Shown piece by piece: positions 29,105 to 37,918 of a stretch of DNA of 64,000 nucleotides. This stretch comes from Parerythrobacter lutipelagi (GTDB taxonomy: Bacteria > Pseudomonadota > Alphaproteobacteria > Sphingomonadales > Sphingomonadaceae): contig NZ_SKCJ01000001.1 in assembly GCF_005434975.1 (NCBI RefSeq), positions 816,001 to 880,000 on the forward strand, given 5' to 3'. A program made the translations under genes and the position numbers. The notes below the pieces were generated by a model. It made no database searches. It saw nothing but the letters and a program-made list of their open reading frames with translations, and had not been told where the DNA came from. The first letter of the stretch is position 1. Every line of letters starts with the position of its first letter.

Positions 29105-29488
29105 ATGGAATCGGCCATTCTGCTAATTGTCATCGTACTTGGTGCCGCGTTTGGACTTCTTCAGATGAGCACTGATGCGGCTGATCAAGCGCAGCCGATA
29201 TATAATATCAGACAGATCACACCGGATATGGTCGATGAGAGGATCAGGACAGCAGACAAGATATCGGTGACCATACTCCGCCGTTCTGGTTACGAATACG
29301 ACGACTGCTCCCGGGAATTCTCCAATGTCAGTTCTGCCTTGAACTTTGCGGCAGGTAGGTTTGCGAAAGCAGGGCTTGATAGATTCCGGATAGTTGAGAA
29401 TTCAAGGAAACGATTTCGAATTGCAGCGGCTTATGACAGCCCAGGGGCAAGAAGGACGGGGGAAATACATGGGAGGCTGTGTGATTGA
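29105..29488 (+). CDS. Small membrane-anchored protein of unknown function
   Basis: 127 residues. The N-terminus is one membrane helix (AILLIVIVLGAAFGLLQM), followed by a soluble domain with ITPDMVDERIRTADKISVTILRR and two cysteines. GGGA lies before the ATG. No family recognised. It is convergent with vsr, 50 bases away. Confidence 0.55.
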   Translation: MESAILLIVIVLGAAFGLLQMSTDAADQAQPIYNIRQITPDMVDERIRTADKISVTILRRSGYEYDDCSREFSNVSSALNFAAGRFAKAGLDRFRIVENSRKRFRIAAAYDSPGARRTGEIHGRLCD

Positions 29489-29537
29489 ACCGTTGGAGAC
29501 CTGACAGCATGTCCACTGTGGGCGCAATCGACAGTGC

Positions 29538-30029
29538 TTATTTGACGCCAAATTCGAGACTGTCGGACCTGATCCAGTTGCCAAGCTCATTGACCAGCTC
29601 GTCAATGTTCTTTCCCCGAATCTGGCACTCCCAGACAACTGCAGTTCTCCAGCCCGCATCCTGCAACCTTGCGAGATTCGCTTGGTCACGCGCGACATTT
29701 GCAGCGAACTTATCTGCCCAGAACTCAGGACGCGTTGCGGGCGTTGTCGCATAGCGACAGGCATCATGTCGGTGCCAGAAGCAACCATGGACTTCGATCA
29801 CGGCTTTCCATCGGGGGAGGACGATATCCGGTCGTCCCGGCAACCTCCTGTCGTGCAGGATGAATCTGAAACCTTCAGCATGGAGCGCTCTCCGCAGACG
29901 GAGCTCTGGCTTCGTGTTCTTGCCTCGTATCCCCGACATCATCCGAGAGCGGGTCTGCTTGTCCACTACATCAACCACGTTATGGCTGCCCTTGCCCCGA
30001 GAACCTGGTATGTACTTACCGTAGCGCAT
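29538..30029 (-). CDS. vsr: Very short patch repair endonuclease Vsr
   Basis: 163 residues from MRYGKYIPGS; a GTG at residue 18 (NVVDVVDKQT) would give a more typical N-terminus, so the start is uncertain. Family motifs: DKQTRSRMMSGIRGKNTKPEL, the catalytic Asp in GRPDIVLPRW, VHGCFWHRHDACRYA with zinc-binding Cys/His, and FWADKFAANVARD. Vsr nicks 5' of T in T:G mismatches arising from deamination of Dcm-methylated C. Its gene is divergent from dcm, with only ~18-70 bases between starts, so both share a tiny control region. In defence loci Vsr-like nucleases may act as the restriction partner. Confidence 0.93.
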   Translation of the reverse strand: MRYGKYIPGSRGKGSHNVVDVVDKQTRSRMMSGIRGKNTKPELRLRRALHAEGFRFILHDRRLPGRPDIVLPRWKAVIEVHGCFWHRHDACRYATTPATRPEFWADKFAANVARDQANLARLQDAGWRTAVVWECQIRGKNIDELVNELGNWIRSDSLEFGVK

Positions 30030-30046
30030 TTTCCGAGGAGCCGCAC

Positions 30047-31642
30047 TTGCCTGCAATCTATGGCGTGATCGATCTGTTTGCTGGGCCTGGCGGTCTCGGT
30101 GAGGGGTTCGCCGCGCTTGAGGTCGATGCATACCACCCATTCAGGATCGGGATCTCCGTCGAAAAGGAAGAGTCGGCACAGAAGACACTTCGGCTTCGCG
30201 CCTTCGTGCGTGAATATCGCCAACGACACGGGCATCTGCCCGAGGAATATATCGGCTTCCATGCTGGGGAGCGAGACGAGCCTGATTGGGAGCAGGTCGA
30301 CATCGAAGCGTGGCAGCATGCGAATGCCGAAGCTCGATTGCTCGAGCTTGGAACGGAAAGCGCTGCAAAAGAGATCGATTGCGCAATCGCGCGCATCGGC
30401 CAAGGACACGATGAGACAATCCTGATTGGCGGACCACCGTGTCAGGCATACTCGCTGGTCGGGCGAGCCCGTTCCCGCGGGAAAAAGGATTACGTTCCCG
30501 AGCAGGACGGACGACACTTTCTGTTTCGAGAGTATATCCGCGTCCTCGACAAATTGAGGCCCGCGATCTTCGTTATGGAGAACGTCAAAGGCATGCTCTC
30601 CTCGATGGTACAGAACCAGCGCGTTTTCGAGATGCTTATGGAAGACCTTGAATCGCTGGGGCACGAAGGTGAGTCATTGTACGAGCTACGAGCCATTACG
30701 ATCGATGATGACAGTATAAGCCTTAGCGAGGTGACGGATCCGCGCGACTTCATCGTGCGGACTGAGAATTTCGGGGTGCCTCAGAGGCGACACCGGGTCA
30801 TCATTGTCGGAGTTCGGGCAAATAGAGCGCCCCAAGCGGCAAATATCTCGATCCCCTTGCCCTCACATGCAAGGGCCAGTGTGCACGAAGCGATCGGTAG
30901 TCTGCCTGCACTGAGGAGTGGTCTCAGCCCGCAACGGCTGGACGATGAAGAGGCGTGGGCAGAAGCAGTCCGGAAAGCTGCTGATCTACTGTATGGATTG
31001 GCCCTGGAGCGCCAAGACAGCCAGCTGGTCAAAGAGGTCGAAAAGGTACTGGCCGCTTTGAAAGTCGATGCTCCGAAACTTCGGGCAAGCCGCCGCCTTC
31101 CGAAGGACTATGGCAAGTCGAATGGGCCGCTCATGCAATGGTTGGAAAACGATGAGCTGCGTGGCCTTGCTCAGCATCAGACACGTGGGCACATGGAAAG
31201 CGATCTCGCCCGCTATCTCTTCGTTTCAGCTTTTGGGAAGGCTCATGAAAGGAGCCCAAAGGCGAGTGAGTTCCCGGCTCAGCTGGCCCCTGACCATGAG
31301 AACTGGGAGTCTGGAAAGTTCGCCGATCGCTTCAGGGTGCAGATTCAAAATGAGCCGGCAACAACGGTCACCAGCCATATCTCAAAGGACGGTCACTACT
31401 TTATCCACCCTGACCCAACGCAATGTCGGAGCCTTACGGTTCGTGAGGCCGCTCGGCTGCAGACATTTCCAGATGATTATCTGTTCCTCGGCAATCGCAC
31501 TCAACAGTACGTTCAGGTTGGCAATGCGGTACCGCCCTATTTGGCGCGGCAAATTGCCTTGCTGCTCCATGCTGTACTCGAGGCTGGTGAAAACGGCGTA
31601 GTTTCGCAGGAAAGCACAGAGCCCAACTTCGTCTTTTCCTGA
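30047..31642 (+). CDS. dcm: DNA (cytosine-5)-methyltransferase Dcm
   Basis: 531 residues with a TTG start supported by GAGGAG six bases upstream. Motif I is VIDLFAGPGGLGEGF at the N-terminus, the catalytic PC is in GGPPCQAYS (Cys132), ENVKG lies at ~178-182, and QRRHRVIIVG and the C-terminal VGNAVPPYLAR complete the fold. About 60 residues between motifs I and IV (VREYRQRHGHLPEEYIGF...) are an insertion relative to small Dcm enzymes. The target-recognition region is at ~270-430. It presumably marks self DNA for the adjacent Vsr/GHKL system. Confidence 0.95.
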   Translation: MPAIYGVIDLFAGPGGLGEGFAALEVDAYHPFRIGISVEKEESAQKTLRLRAFVREYRQRHGHLPEEYIGFHAGERDEPDWEQVDIEAWQHANAEARLLELGTESAAKEIDCAIARIGQGHDETILIGGPPCQAYSLVGRARSRGKKDYVPEQDGRHFLFREYIRVLDKLRPAIFVMENVKGMLSSMVQNQRVFEMLMEDLESLGHEGESLYELRAITIDDDSISLSEVTDPRDFIVRTENFGVPQRRHRVIIVGVRANRAPQAANISIPLPSHARASVHEAIGSLPALRSGLSPQRLDDEEAWAEAVRKAADLLYGLALERQDSQLVKEVEKVLAALKVDAPKLRASRRLPKDYGKSNGPLMQWLENDELRGLAQHQTRGHMESDLARYLFVSAFGKAHERSPKASEFPAQLAPDHENWESGKFADRFRVQIQNEPATTVTSHISKDGHYFIHPDPTQCRSLTVREAARLQTFPDDYLFLGNRTQQYVQVGNAVPPYLARQIALLLHAVLEAGENGVVSQESTEPNFVFS

Positions 31643-31786
31643 GCTATTTCAGATCACTGTTATCATCTGCACGCTCAGCTGCGAATTCCATCCCTGCATC
31701 CATATCCCACACATTTGGCAAACTTTCACCATATGTGTTGCGTTTCTGATGAAAATATGATCTTTTTGGGTCACTGGAGGCGAATC

Positions 31787-32008
31787 ATGTCGGAAAAGCG
31801 TGAGAAATTTGTACGATTGGCAGAAAACAGAGTGAACAAGGCACTCAAAGATATTCAACTGATCGGCAATCTTTGTAACCGGAACGCGTACGAGTACACC
31901 GAAGGCGACATAAGAAAGATGTTCCGCGCGCTTCAGGAGGCGCTGGATTCATCCAAGAAGCGCTTCGTCGAGAGCGGCTCGCAAGCTCGTGGCGAATTCA
32001 AACTCTAA
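31787..32008 (+). CDS. Small conserved helical protein of the GHKL-ATPase operon
   Basis: 73 residues from MSEKREKFVRLAENRVNKAL, with a good GGAGG upstream. Predicted all-helical; I recall similar ~70-residue proteins next to DNA methylases and ATPases in defence loci. It lies 16 bases before the ATPase and 145 bases after dcm; that gap probably holds the operon promoter. Function unknown, possibly an adaptor or a protein that keeps the ATPase inactive. Confidence 0.7.
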   Translation: MSEKREKFVRLAENRVNKALKDIQLIGNLCNRNAYEYTEGDIRKMFRALQEALDSSKKRFVESGSQARGEFKL

Positions 32009-32024
32009 GAGGTGGAACTGATTT

Positions 32025-33977
32025 ATGTGGGTCTTTCCGAAATCCGGTCCTTTCGACAGCAATCGGAAATCGAAGCTGGACGAATTCTTCAGCGCGCAGA
32101 ATGCAGCGACCTCGGTCGTTCGAGAGGCAATTCAGAACTCGCTCGATGCGGCGAGAGCAGATGCTGATGGACCGGTGCATGTGAGGTTTTCGCTGTCAGA
32201 GCATGCGTGGGAGGAGATCGAACCTTTCGCCTCAACCCAGGATGATGGTCTCAATCTTAACGACCACACCAACTGCAGCGATCTCGGTCGATACGCAGAA
32301 GACCACGAAGGAAAGCTTGTTCGTTGCCTCGCGGTCGAGGATTACGGAACGAAGGGACTTACGGGTTCAACCGACAAGAACAAGGCACTGTCGGGCAGCA
32401 ACTTCGTCGGGTTCTGGTGGAATGAGGGGATTACTGGAAAGGGCAAGGGCACGCTGGGAAACCACGGCGTCGGCAAGACGACACTGACGCGGGTCTCTGG
32501 CATGTCCACGTTCTGGGCGATCACCAAACGCCATGATGACAATCGATCATTCATGATCGGCTTCTCAAACCTCCCATTCCACCAGATGGATGGCTGCAGT
32601 TACCTCGGTTACGGCCGATTCGGAGAGACAGCAGATGGTGGCGAGAAATTCCTACCCCTCGAAGACAGGGAGACGATCGGATCGTTCTCCGATACCTTCG
32701 GACTAGACCGGAATGACTATGGTCTCTCGGTACTTATACCAGCCGTGCATTCTAGCATTGAGCATGACTCGATGCTGGAAGCGGTGCTCGAGGACTACTA
32801 CTGGCCCGTTCTCCGAGGCAACCTCACTGTATCAATCCGTGATGCAGCCTCTGGTCAGGAAACGCATGTTTCAGCCGATACGCTCGATGATTCAATCGCT
32901 GCCTTGAAGGACAAGGCAAAGGCGGAGAAGCTGACGCGTATAATCGAACGTGCACGCCATGTGATGGCGATGAAGGAAGGGCACCCAAACTATTTTCTGG
33001 GTATTCAGCCAGTTGTCGACGGAGAGGAGGAGAGGAACAAGCGAGCAACGCTGAAGGCTTCCTGCTTCACCGTCGACAATCTCAATCTCATCAAATCCAA
33101 CTTCGAGAAGGGGGAAATGGTTGGCGCCCAGTTCAGTGTAGAGTTGGTGCCAATTGATGGTCAGCCCGTTACCGGCATCTTCGAAGTGTTCCTTCAGGCA
33201 GCGGCGGAGAGCGGTCGGAGCGGTATCAGCCAGTTCATACGCAATGGGATCATTATCTCCGAGCAGAGGGACAACATAACCGGGCGTTTCGGGAGTTGCT
33301 TCGTGATCGTCGAGGACCGGGAAATGTCTGATTATCTCGGTCTAGCCGAAGGACCAGCTCATACGAAATGGCTCCTCGGCAAGCTGAATGAACACAAGAA
33401 GTTCAAATCGGATTGGCCCCTTCGCTTTGCAATGGATGCGGCAAGGGAGCTCTATCGCATCCTCGTGGGTGAAGACGAGGAGAAGGACAAGCTGGAGAAT
33501 TTTGCAGCGGATATCTTCTCGATCAGCAAACCGTCGAGCGATCCAGCAAACAGCGGGACCAAGAACAAGGGCAAGAAGACCGATAAACCCACCCCGCCCA
33601 AACCCGAACGTTCGGTCGAGCTGGTGAGAGTGGACAGGGAACAGGCAAAGACGGGGTTCTCGATCGTACCCGCTAAGGAAATGGATGAACTCATGAAGGA
33701 AGAAGACATTGCCTTCCCTCTCACGATCAAGCTCGAAGCTGCCTACCTGTCGGTCGGTGGGAATGCGCGGTCTTTCAAGGACTATTCCTCGATCGACTTC
33801 GACTTCGCCGACTCAATAGAGGTAGAGGCCTCACCTCCCGATGCGGCGAAGATAAACGTGCGCTCAGGGAACAAACTCGAAATCGAAGTGCTCGCTCCGG
33901 ACTTCGAAGTGGTCGCGAGCGGCTTCGACAAGCATCGCGATCTCCTGATCAAGACCGATCTCAAGGTGGGGGGCTGA
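32025..33977 (+). CDS. GHKL-family (MORC/Hsp90-like) ATPase of a putative defence system
   Basis: 650 residues. The Bergerat ATP-binding fold begins at once: VVREAIQNSLDAARADADGP (~31-50) is the N-box with catalytic Glu and Mg-binding Asn, the VEDYG block near 105 is the G1-like motif, and GNHGVGKTTLTRVSGMSTFWAI (~146-167) is the glycine-rich lid. A central S5-like transducer region and a ~150-residue C-terminal part with a lysine-rich linker (NKGKKTDKPTPPK near 530) follow. GHKL ATPases with Dcm/Vsr were described as MORC-like restriction-modification components. It probably clamps DNA on ATP binding; the two downstream genes follow within 1-4 bases and likely encode partners. Confidence 0.85.
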   Translation: MWVFPKSGPFDSNRKSKLDEFFSAQNAATSVVREAIQNSLDAARADADGPVHVRFSLSEHAWEEIEPFASTQDDGLNLNDHTNCSDLGRYAEDHEGKLVRCLAVEDYGTKGLTGSTDKNKALSGSNFVGFWWNEGITGKGKGTLGNHGVGKTTLTRVSGMSTFWAITKRHDDNRSFMIGFSNLPFHQMDGCSYLGYGRFGETADGGEKFLPLEDRETIGSFSDTFGLDRNDYGLSVLIPAVHSSIEHDSMLEAVLEDYYWPVLRGNLTVSIRDAASGQETHVSADTLDDSIAALKDKAKAEKLTRIIERARHVMAMKEGHPNYFLGIQPVVDGEEERNKRATLKASCFTVDNLNLIKSNFEKGEMVGAQFSVELVPIDGQPVTGIFEVFLQAAAESGRSGISQFIRNGIIISEQRDNITGRFGSCFVIVEDREMSDYLGLAEGPAHTKWLLGKLNEHKKFKSDWPLRFAMDAARELYRILVGEDEEKDKLENFAADIFSISKPSSDPANSGTKNKGKKTDKPTPPKPERSVELVRVDREQAKTGFSIVPAKEMDELMKEEDIAFPLTIKLEAAYLSVGGNARSFKDYSSIDFDFADSIEVEASPPDAAKINVRSGNKLEIEVLAPDFEVVASGFDKHRDLLIKTDLKVGG

Positions 33978-33980
33978 TCG

Positions 33981-34793
33981 ATGGCAGTTCGTACAACCTT
34001 CGTCGACAAGTGGAATTACACCAACCGCAAACGCATCAAGCAGAAGCCCGAGCTGTTTATTGTAGAGCAGGTCAGCCGCACACCAAACACGGTCAATCTG
34101 AGGGTCCAATGGGATCAAGCTGAGATTCTCAAGGAATCTCGCGTCGACCCCTCAATTAAGCGGCTGCTCGTCCTCGATGTTCTCTTCCTCGGCAACACGC
34201 AACGGCTCGAGCTGCCTGAAGGTGGGGCAGCCGAAGAGTTCGTGATCGAGGAATGTCCCGATAATGCGATATTGGAGTTTCGCCTCAAGCTAGTCTCCAA
34301 CGAAGAGGAAACCCGGGGCGTCCTGTTGGCAGCGACCTCGCCATTCAAGCTGAAAACTGGGTTGGGGCCCAATGAAGGATCCTTCGTTACAAGTGGGTTC
34401 TTCCATCCAGAGCTTTCGGATAGCCTTGGATCGAGAATCTGGGCGGTGACCTGGCCTGCGCCTGATGCACCGGTGATTTCCCTTAACCGCTCATATTTCG
34501 AAAAGTCGAAGGACAAGCCCTATTTTGCGGCCCATCTGTTTCCGGAAATCCTGCGGGCGGTCATTGGCGGCATATTGCTCAGAAACGATGACCTCGAAGT
34601 GATCGAAGAGCAATCCGCTGCGGATGAATGGCTCAATTTCGTCGAGCAGATTCTCGAGTTCCCTCTGCGCGGTGACGATGCCGAGCTAGAGGCGGGCAAT
34701 GAAGAGCGCTTGGAACTCGTTGAAAAGATTGTGTCGGCCTTCGCCGACAGAAAATGGCGGAATGGGAATACCCTACTTGAGGAGCTGATCTGA
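33981..34793 (+). CDS. Uncharacterised protein of the GHKL-ATPase operon
   Basis: 270 residues, starting 4 bases after the ATPase stop. The N-terminal ~170 residues look beta-rich (NTVNLRVQWDQAEI, RLLVLDVLFLGNTQRLELP, ILEFRLKLVSNEEE). The C-terminal part is helical and acidic (AAHLFPEILRAVIGGILL, DDAELEAGNEERLELVEKI). No catalytic motif recognised. Tight coupling to the ATPase and the next gene implies a complex; it may be a structural or recognition subunit. Confidence 0.75.
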   Translation: MAVRTTFVDKWNYTNRKRIKQKPELFIVEQVSRTPNTVNLRVQWDQAEILKESRVDPSIKRLLVLDVLFLGNTQRLELPEGGAAEEFVIEECPDNAILEFRLKLVSNEEETRGVLLAATSPFKLKTGLGPNEGSFVTSGFFHPELSDSLGSRIWAVTWPAPDAPVISLNRSYFEKSKDKPYFAAHLFPEILRAVIGGILLRNDDLEVIEEQSAADEWLNFVEQILEFPLRGDDAELEAGNEERLELVEKIVSAFADRKWRNGNTLLEELI

Positions 34794-34794
34794 C

Positions 34795-35568
34795 ATGGAG
34801 CTACGCCAATTCAACGGCCAAGGCATTAAGGCATTCAGGGCGCTGATTGATGCGGAACGCGAAAAGGTTGAGCCGCGCAAGCCTGCGCTTGTCGCCGAAC
34901 CATTCTTCTTGGAGGTGGATGCCATCGCCAACGATCCCGAAATGACAATACCTGTGCCGGGCGGCGAGGAAATCGACCCCAAGATCCAGTTCAAGGATCG
35001 ATTCCATATGGGCGATTATCTATCTCAAGTCCTGCCTTCGGATCTGTCTGTGGTGCAGCATTCCAACGCCGGGCTCTGGGCATGGGTTTCAGCGATATAT
35101 CTGCGACAGCTGCTCGAACGACAGAAAAAGGGGGGACGTTCGAAACTGTGGAGCGCCTACCGCTACATTCCCGGCGAGTATCAGAAGTTTCGGTACTACC
35201 GTCATCTGGCCTTTATGTCGTTCTGGCTGCGGCGTGCTTTTGGTGAAGAGGTGGCGAAGTTCTTCCTCTCGCGGCCTGCGCATGCGCACTCAGATGCCAT
35301 GGAGCAACTCTACACTCAGGATCGCGACTTCCTCGCTTCGAAAGGGCTGATGAAGGCAGCGGTAGAAATGTACATCGATCCGACAACCGGAACGATGAAA
35401 CGAAATGCTCTCGGGAAGGCCACACCAGGAAGTGCAAGGCGTCTCGCTACGAAAATCGCGAAGCAGCTCCAGATGAATTACGACCTTCAATCAATGGACA
35501 AGAATGAAATCTATGCCTTGCTCCCGCCAGAGTTCGACGATTGGCGGCCATCAACCATTGGCGCATGA
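34795..35568 (+). CDS. Uncharacterised protein (DUF6339-like) of the GHKL-ATPase operon
   Basis: 257 residues, one base after the previous stop. Mostly helical: DRFHMGDYLSQVLPSDLSVV, SNAGLWAWVSAIYLRQLLER, FRYYRHLAFMSFWLRRAFGE and a C-terminal ATKIAKQLQMNYDLQSMDKNE. From memory this resembles DUF6339, a family of unknown function; that match needs a profile search. Conserved W/Y/H/R residues suggest an enzymatic or nucleic-acid role but no known active site is visible. Confidence 0.72.
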   Translation: MELRQFNGQGIKAFRALIDAEREKVEPRKPALVAEPFFLEVDAIANDPEMTIPVPGGEEIDPKIQFKDRFHMGDYLSQVLPSDLSVVQHSNAGLWAWVSAIYLRQLLERQKKGGRSKLWSAYRYIPGEYQKFRYYRHLAFMSFWLRRAFGEEVAKFFLSRPAHAHSDAMEQLYTQDRDFLASKGLMKAAVEMYIDPTTGTMKRNALGKATPGSARRLATKIAKQLQMNYDLQSMDKNEIYALLPPEFDDWRPSTIGA

Positions 35569-35584
35569 AACAGAGGATACCAGA

Positions 35585-35842
35585 ATGAATAATGGCGTAG
35601 AGTACCGGCAAGCTCAGTTAGCGATTGCGGAGCTAAAGGCAGCGGTTCTTTCCCTGCTTGAAAAGGCGCATAGCGGCATGTCGAATGCAGCCATAGGTCG
35701 CTCGCTAGGGATCTATGCCGGTCACAAACGCCATGAAGGACATGTCTCGAGAACGCTATTGGCGATGCTCGAGGCAGAAGGGGTGGTTCAACAGGATCCT
35801 GATGATCAGACTTGGTCAGTTCGAAGCCACATGCCGAGCTGA
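35585..35842 (+). CDS. Small winged-helix protein at the end of the GHKL-ATPase operon
   Basis: 85 residues from MNNGVEYRQAQ with AGAGG upstream, 16 bases after the previous gene. LKAAVLSLLEKAHSGMSNAAIGRSLGIYAG and HVSRTLLAMLEAEGVVQQDP form a typical winged helix with recognition helix and wing. It could be an autoregulator of the operon or a DNA-targeting subunit. The DUF2971 gene follows after 7 bases. Confidence 0.75.
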   Translation: MNNGVEYRQAQLAIAELKAAVLSLLEKAHSGMSNAAIGRSLGIYAGHKRHEGHVSRTLLAMLEAEGVVQQDPDDQTWSVRSHMPS

Positions 35843-35849
35843 TTGACCA

Positions 35850-36734
35850 ATGATCTACAAATATCTGCCTTCCAGCCCAGAGAGTCTGGAACTCCTACGT
35901 TCGGCTGAAATCAAATTTGTGCATAGCAGCACGACTTGCGACCCCTTCGATTTTGCGCCCGTCATCATCGACGGCGCACCGAAAAAACAGGAAGAGGAAC
36001 GGTTCACGGCTGCTCTTTCAGCCTGGGGCTTTGATGATCCGGAGGAAGCCGAACCCCACCAGGAGTACTTCGAAGAAATCGAGGAATACCAGCCGAGCTT
36101 CCCCAATCTCATCTCGAAGACATTCTATTCGAGCTTTTGTCTGCGCCCAGACAATCCTGTGATGTGGACACGATCAGCTTGCGGCATGACCGGGTTTTGT
36201 GTCGGCTGCAAGGAAGAAGCCCTGATAGGAGAAGGGCGCGCTCAAAGGTTCATAAAGGTCGATTATCAGGACGATCGGCCGATCGTGGATGCATTCCTTT
36301 ATGCTCTCGCGCTAGATCAATATAACTTTCACAAATCGATGATGCCTGAAGAAGAAGTCATCGGAGAGTCGTGGGCGACCATGGAAGCGATCTGGGCTGC
36401 GGCTTTCGCCACCAAGAGCCGTGATTGGGTGGCTGAGCAGGAAGCGAGGCTGCTAATTCATGATACAGAAGACACGTATGAAGACAGCCAGGAGCCATCA
36501 ATTCGTTGCCCAGATTCTGGCGTGGTCGAACTCATATTGGGCGAAGAAATGGCGGTCCAATTGCGGGAAAGGCTGATCGCAACAGCCAAATCCGCATTTG
36601 CAAATGTTCGGGTCTTCGAGGCAAGGGCCTCAAAGACTGAATATGTGATCTCAGTCGCTGAGTTACCGACCCTCGTCAGCACGACATTGACTGACGAGCC
36701 GGTCCGAACGCCTCAACTGGGTAACGACAACTAA
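35850..36734 (+). CDS. DUF2971-type protein
   Basis: 294 residues starting MIYKYLPSSPESLELL. The pattern IYKYLP...IKFVHSSTTCDPFDF near the start, ISKTFYSSFCLRPDNPVMWTRSACG in the middle and SKDWVAEQEARLL-like text (SRDWVAEQEARLLIH) at ~195 are hallmarks of DUF2971, found widely in defence islands and thought to relate to ADP-ribosyl or nucleotide-modifying folds (uncertain). It continues the operon after the winged-helix gene, so it may be the effector of the same system. Confidence 0.75.
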   Translation: MIYKYLPSSPESLELLRSAEIKFVHSSTTCDPFDFAPVIIDGAPKKQEEERFTAALSAWGFDDPEEAEPHQEYFEEIEEYQPSFPNLISKTFYSSFCLRPDNPVMWTRSACGMTGFCVGCKEEALIGEGRAQRFIKVDYQDDRPIVDAFLYALALDQYNFHKSMMPEEEVIGESWATMEAIWAAAFATKSRDWVAEQEARLLIHDTEDTYEDSQEPSIRCPDSGVVELILGEEMAVQLRERLIATAKSAFANVRVFEARASKTEYVISVAELPTLVSTTLTDEPVRTPQLGNDN

Positions 36735-36865
36735 TTTTATGTTAAGTGGATCGAGCAGGTCTGGGCGTCATCAGAACGCCCGCTTCCTGACGATTTTCGC
36801 GTTAAGCCGCCCTTCGGCTAACTACCCGATTACAGCATCACGCATATAACCGCGGTTACACGGGG

Positions 36866-37777
36866 CTAAATTCGCTTTCGCCTAGATGGGAATTGGCGCA
36901 CCAAGATGAGCTTCTTACGCCCATGATTTTGTCGGCGGTCAGACCTTCCCGATCGCGCAGTACCCTTCGTCACACCTACGACCCTCCAATTTGAAGCCAG
37001 GTAGCAAGTGCCTCTAAAGAGCGTCGGATCGACGAATGTCTCTGCCCATCTCAGTTCTACGCGATAATGCTTCCTCCAATGACTCATCGCATGCTTGGTG
37101 GCGAGAGAAAGGACCCGCGAAGCCAAATTTGGCACCCGAACCCAGGGAAGAATGAGAAAGCGAGTGTTGTTGACGCCTGCCTCGTGAAAGGAACCGCCGA
37201 TATCGTTAGTCGCCAGATATTCGTCACGCGGTTGAATGCGAAGGCAGGGATCCGCCCAAGCTAGACACGCAATCGGGCGATTGCCGAAGAACACCAACTG
37301 TCTCAAGTTTCTGCCGACGAGAGGTTTCCGCCCAAGATAATGAAACTCTTCTACAAGGCCGTTCCAAAGTTGCGCCTCAATTGGATCACCGACCTTATGA
37401 ACCCTCAAATCATAGACAGGAGGCGTGATCTTCGTTTGATCAACTTTCACGGTTCCCGAAGAAGCGAAAGCCTTGCGTTTCTCTAAAGGAACTAATGGAG
37501 GAGGTAGCTCAACAAGGCCACGTTCTTCGAGCCTGCGCAAAACGTCGCGCATAGCCGTCTCTTTCAGCTTCCCATTCTGCTGCCGGTAGGAGAATTCTCG
37601 ACAAAGGATTTGGCTAGCATGAGTGCGACCGCGACTATCATTAAGAACCCGTCGAACTGTCTCAATCTTTTCATCATTGAAAGTGAGGCCGCGGATTTGG
37701 AAGTCACTCCTAGTACCAGAATCGGGTGGCGCGTGTTCAGCGATTTGTACTTCTCTATCCTTTGCTTCGACTATCAT
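36866..37777 (-). CDS. DUF4338 (DruA-type) protein
   Basis: 303 residues. The family core is complete: LWNGLVEEFHYLGRKPLVGRN, GNRPIACLAWADPCLRIQPRD, NNTRFLILPWVRVPNLASRVL, ETFVDPTLFRGTCYLASNW and VVGVTKGTARSG. DUF4338 is the DruA protein of Druantia, but none of the other Druantia genes (such as the large helicase DruE) is nearby. Stand-alone copies also occur in transposon-like contexts. The N-terminal ~110 residues include a winged-helix-like region (LCREFSYRQQNGKLKETAMRD). Its codon use is AT-richer than the chromosome. Role here unknown. Confidence 0.88.
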   Translation of the reverse strand: MIVEAKDREVQIAEHAPPDSGTRSDFQIRGLTFNDEKIETVRRVLNDSRGRTHASQILCREFSYRQQNGKLKETAMRDVLRRLEERGLVELPPPLVPLEKRKAFASSGTVKVDQTKITPPVYDLRVHKVGDPIEAQLWNGLVEEFHYLGRKPLVGRNLRQLVFFGNRPIACLAWADPCLRIQPRDEYLATNDIGGSFHEAGVNNTRFLILPWVRVPNLASRVLSLATKHAMSHWRKHYRVELRWAETFVDPTLFRGTCYLASNWRVVGVTKGTARSGRSDRRQNHGRKKLILVRQFPSRRKRI

Positions 37778-37918
37778 TCCGGTCCTTAAGTAAAGAAAAA
37801 TCTAACGAGGAGTTTGGCAAGTCTATGTCCTTTCTGCCGCGAAGCGAACCTCACATCAGGAATTGCCCACGGCTGAGTTACGAGTGTAGGTAAGGACTCC
37901 CTTCACCCATGGAGTAGC

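Noticed and set aside
29538-36734. DISARM, BREX or Z1-containing MORC system
   Set aside because: No helicase/PLD pair, no PglZ or BrxC, and no Z1 or DUF4420-like protein could be recognised; only the Dcm, Vsr and GHKL parts overlap with the described MORC-like systems.
36866-37777. Complete Druantia system
   Set aside because: Only a DruA-type protein is present; no DruB/C/D or large DruE helicase is found in the island.
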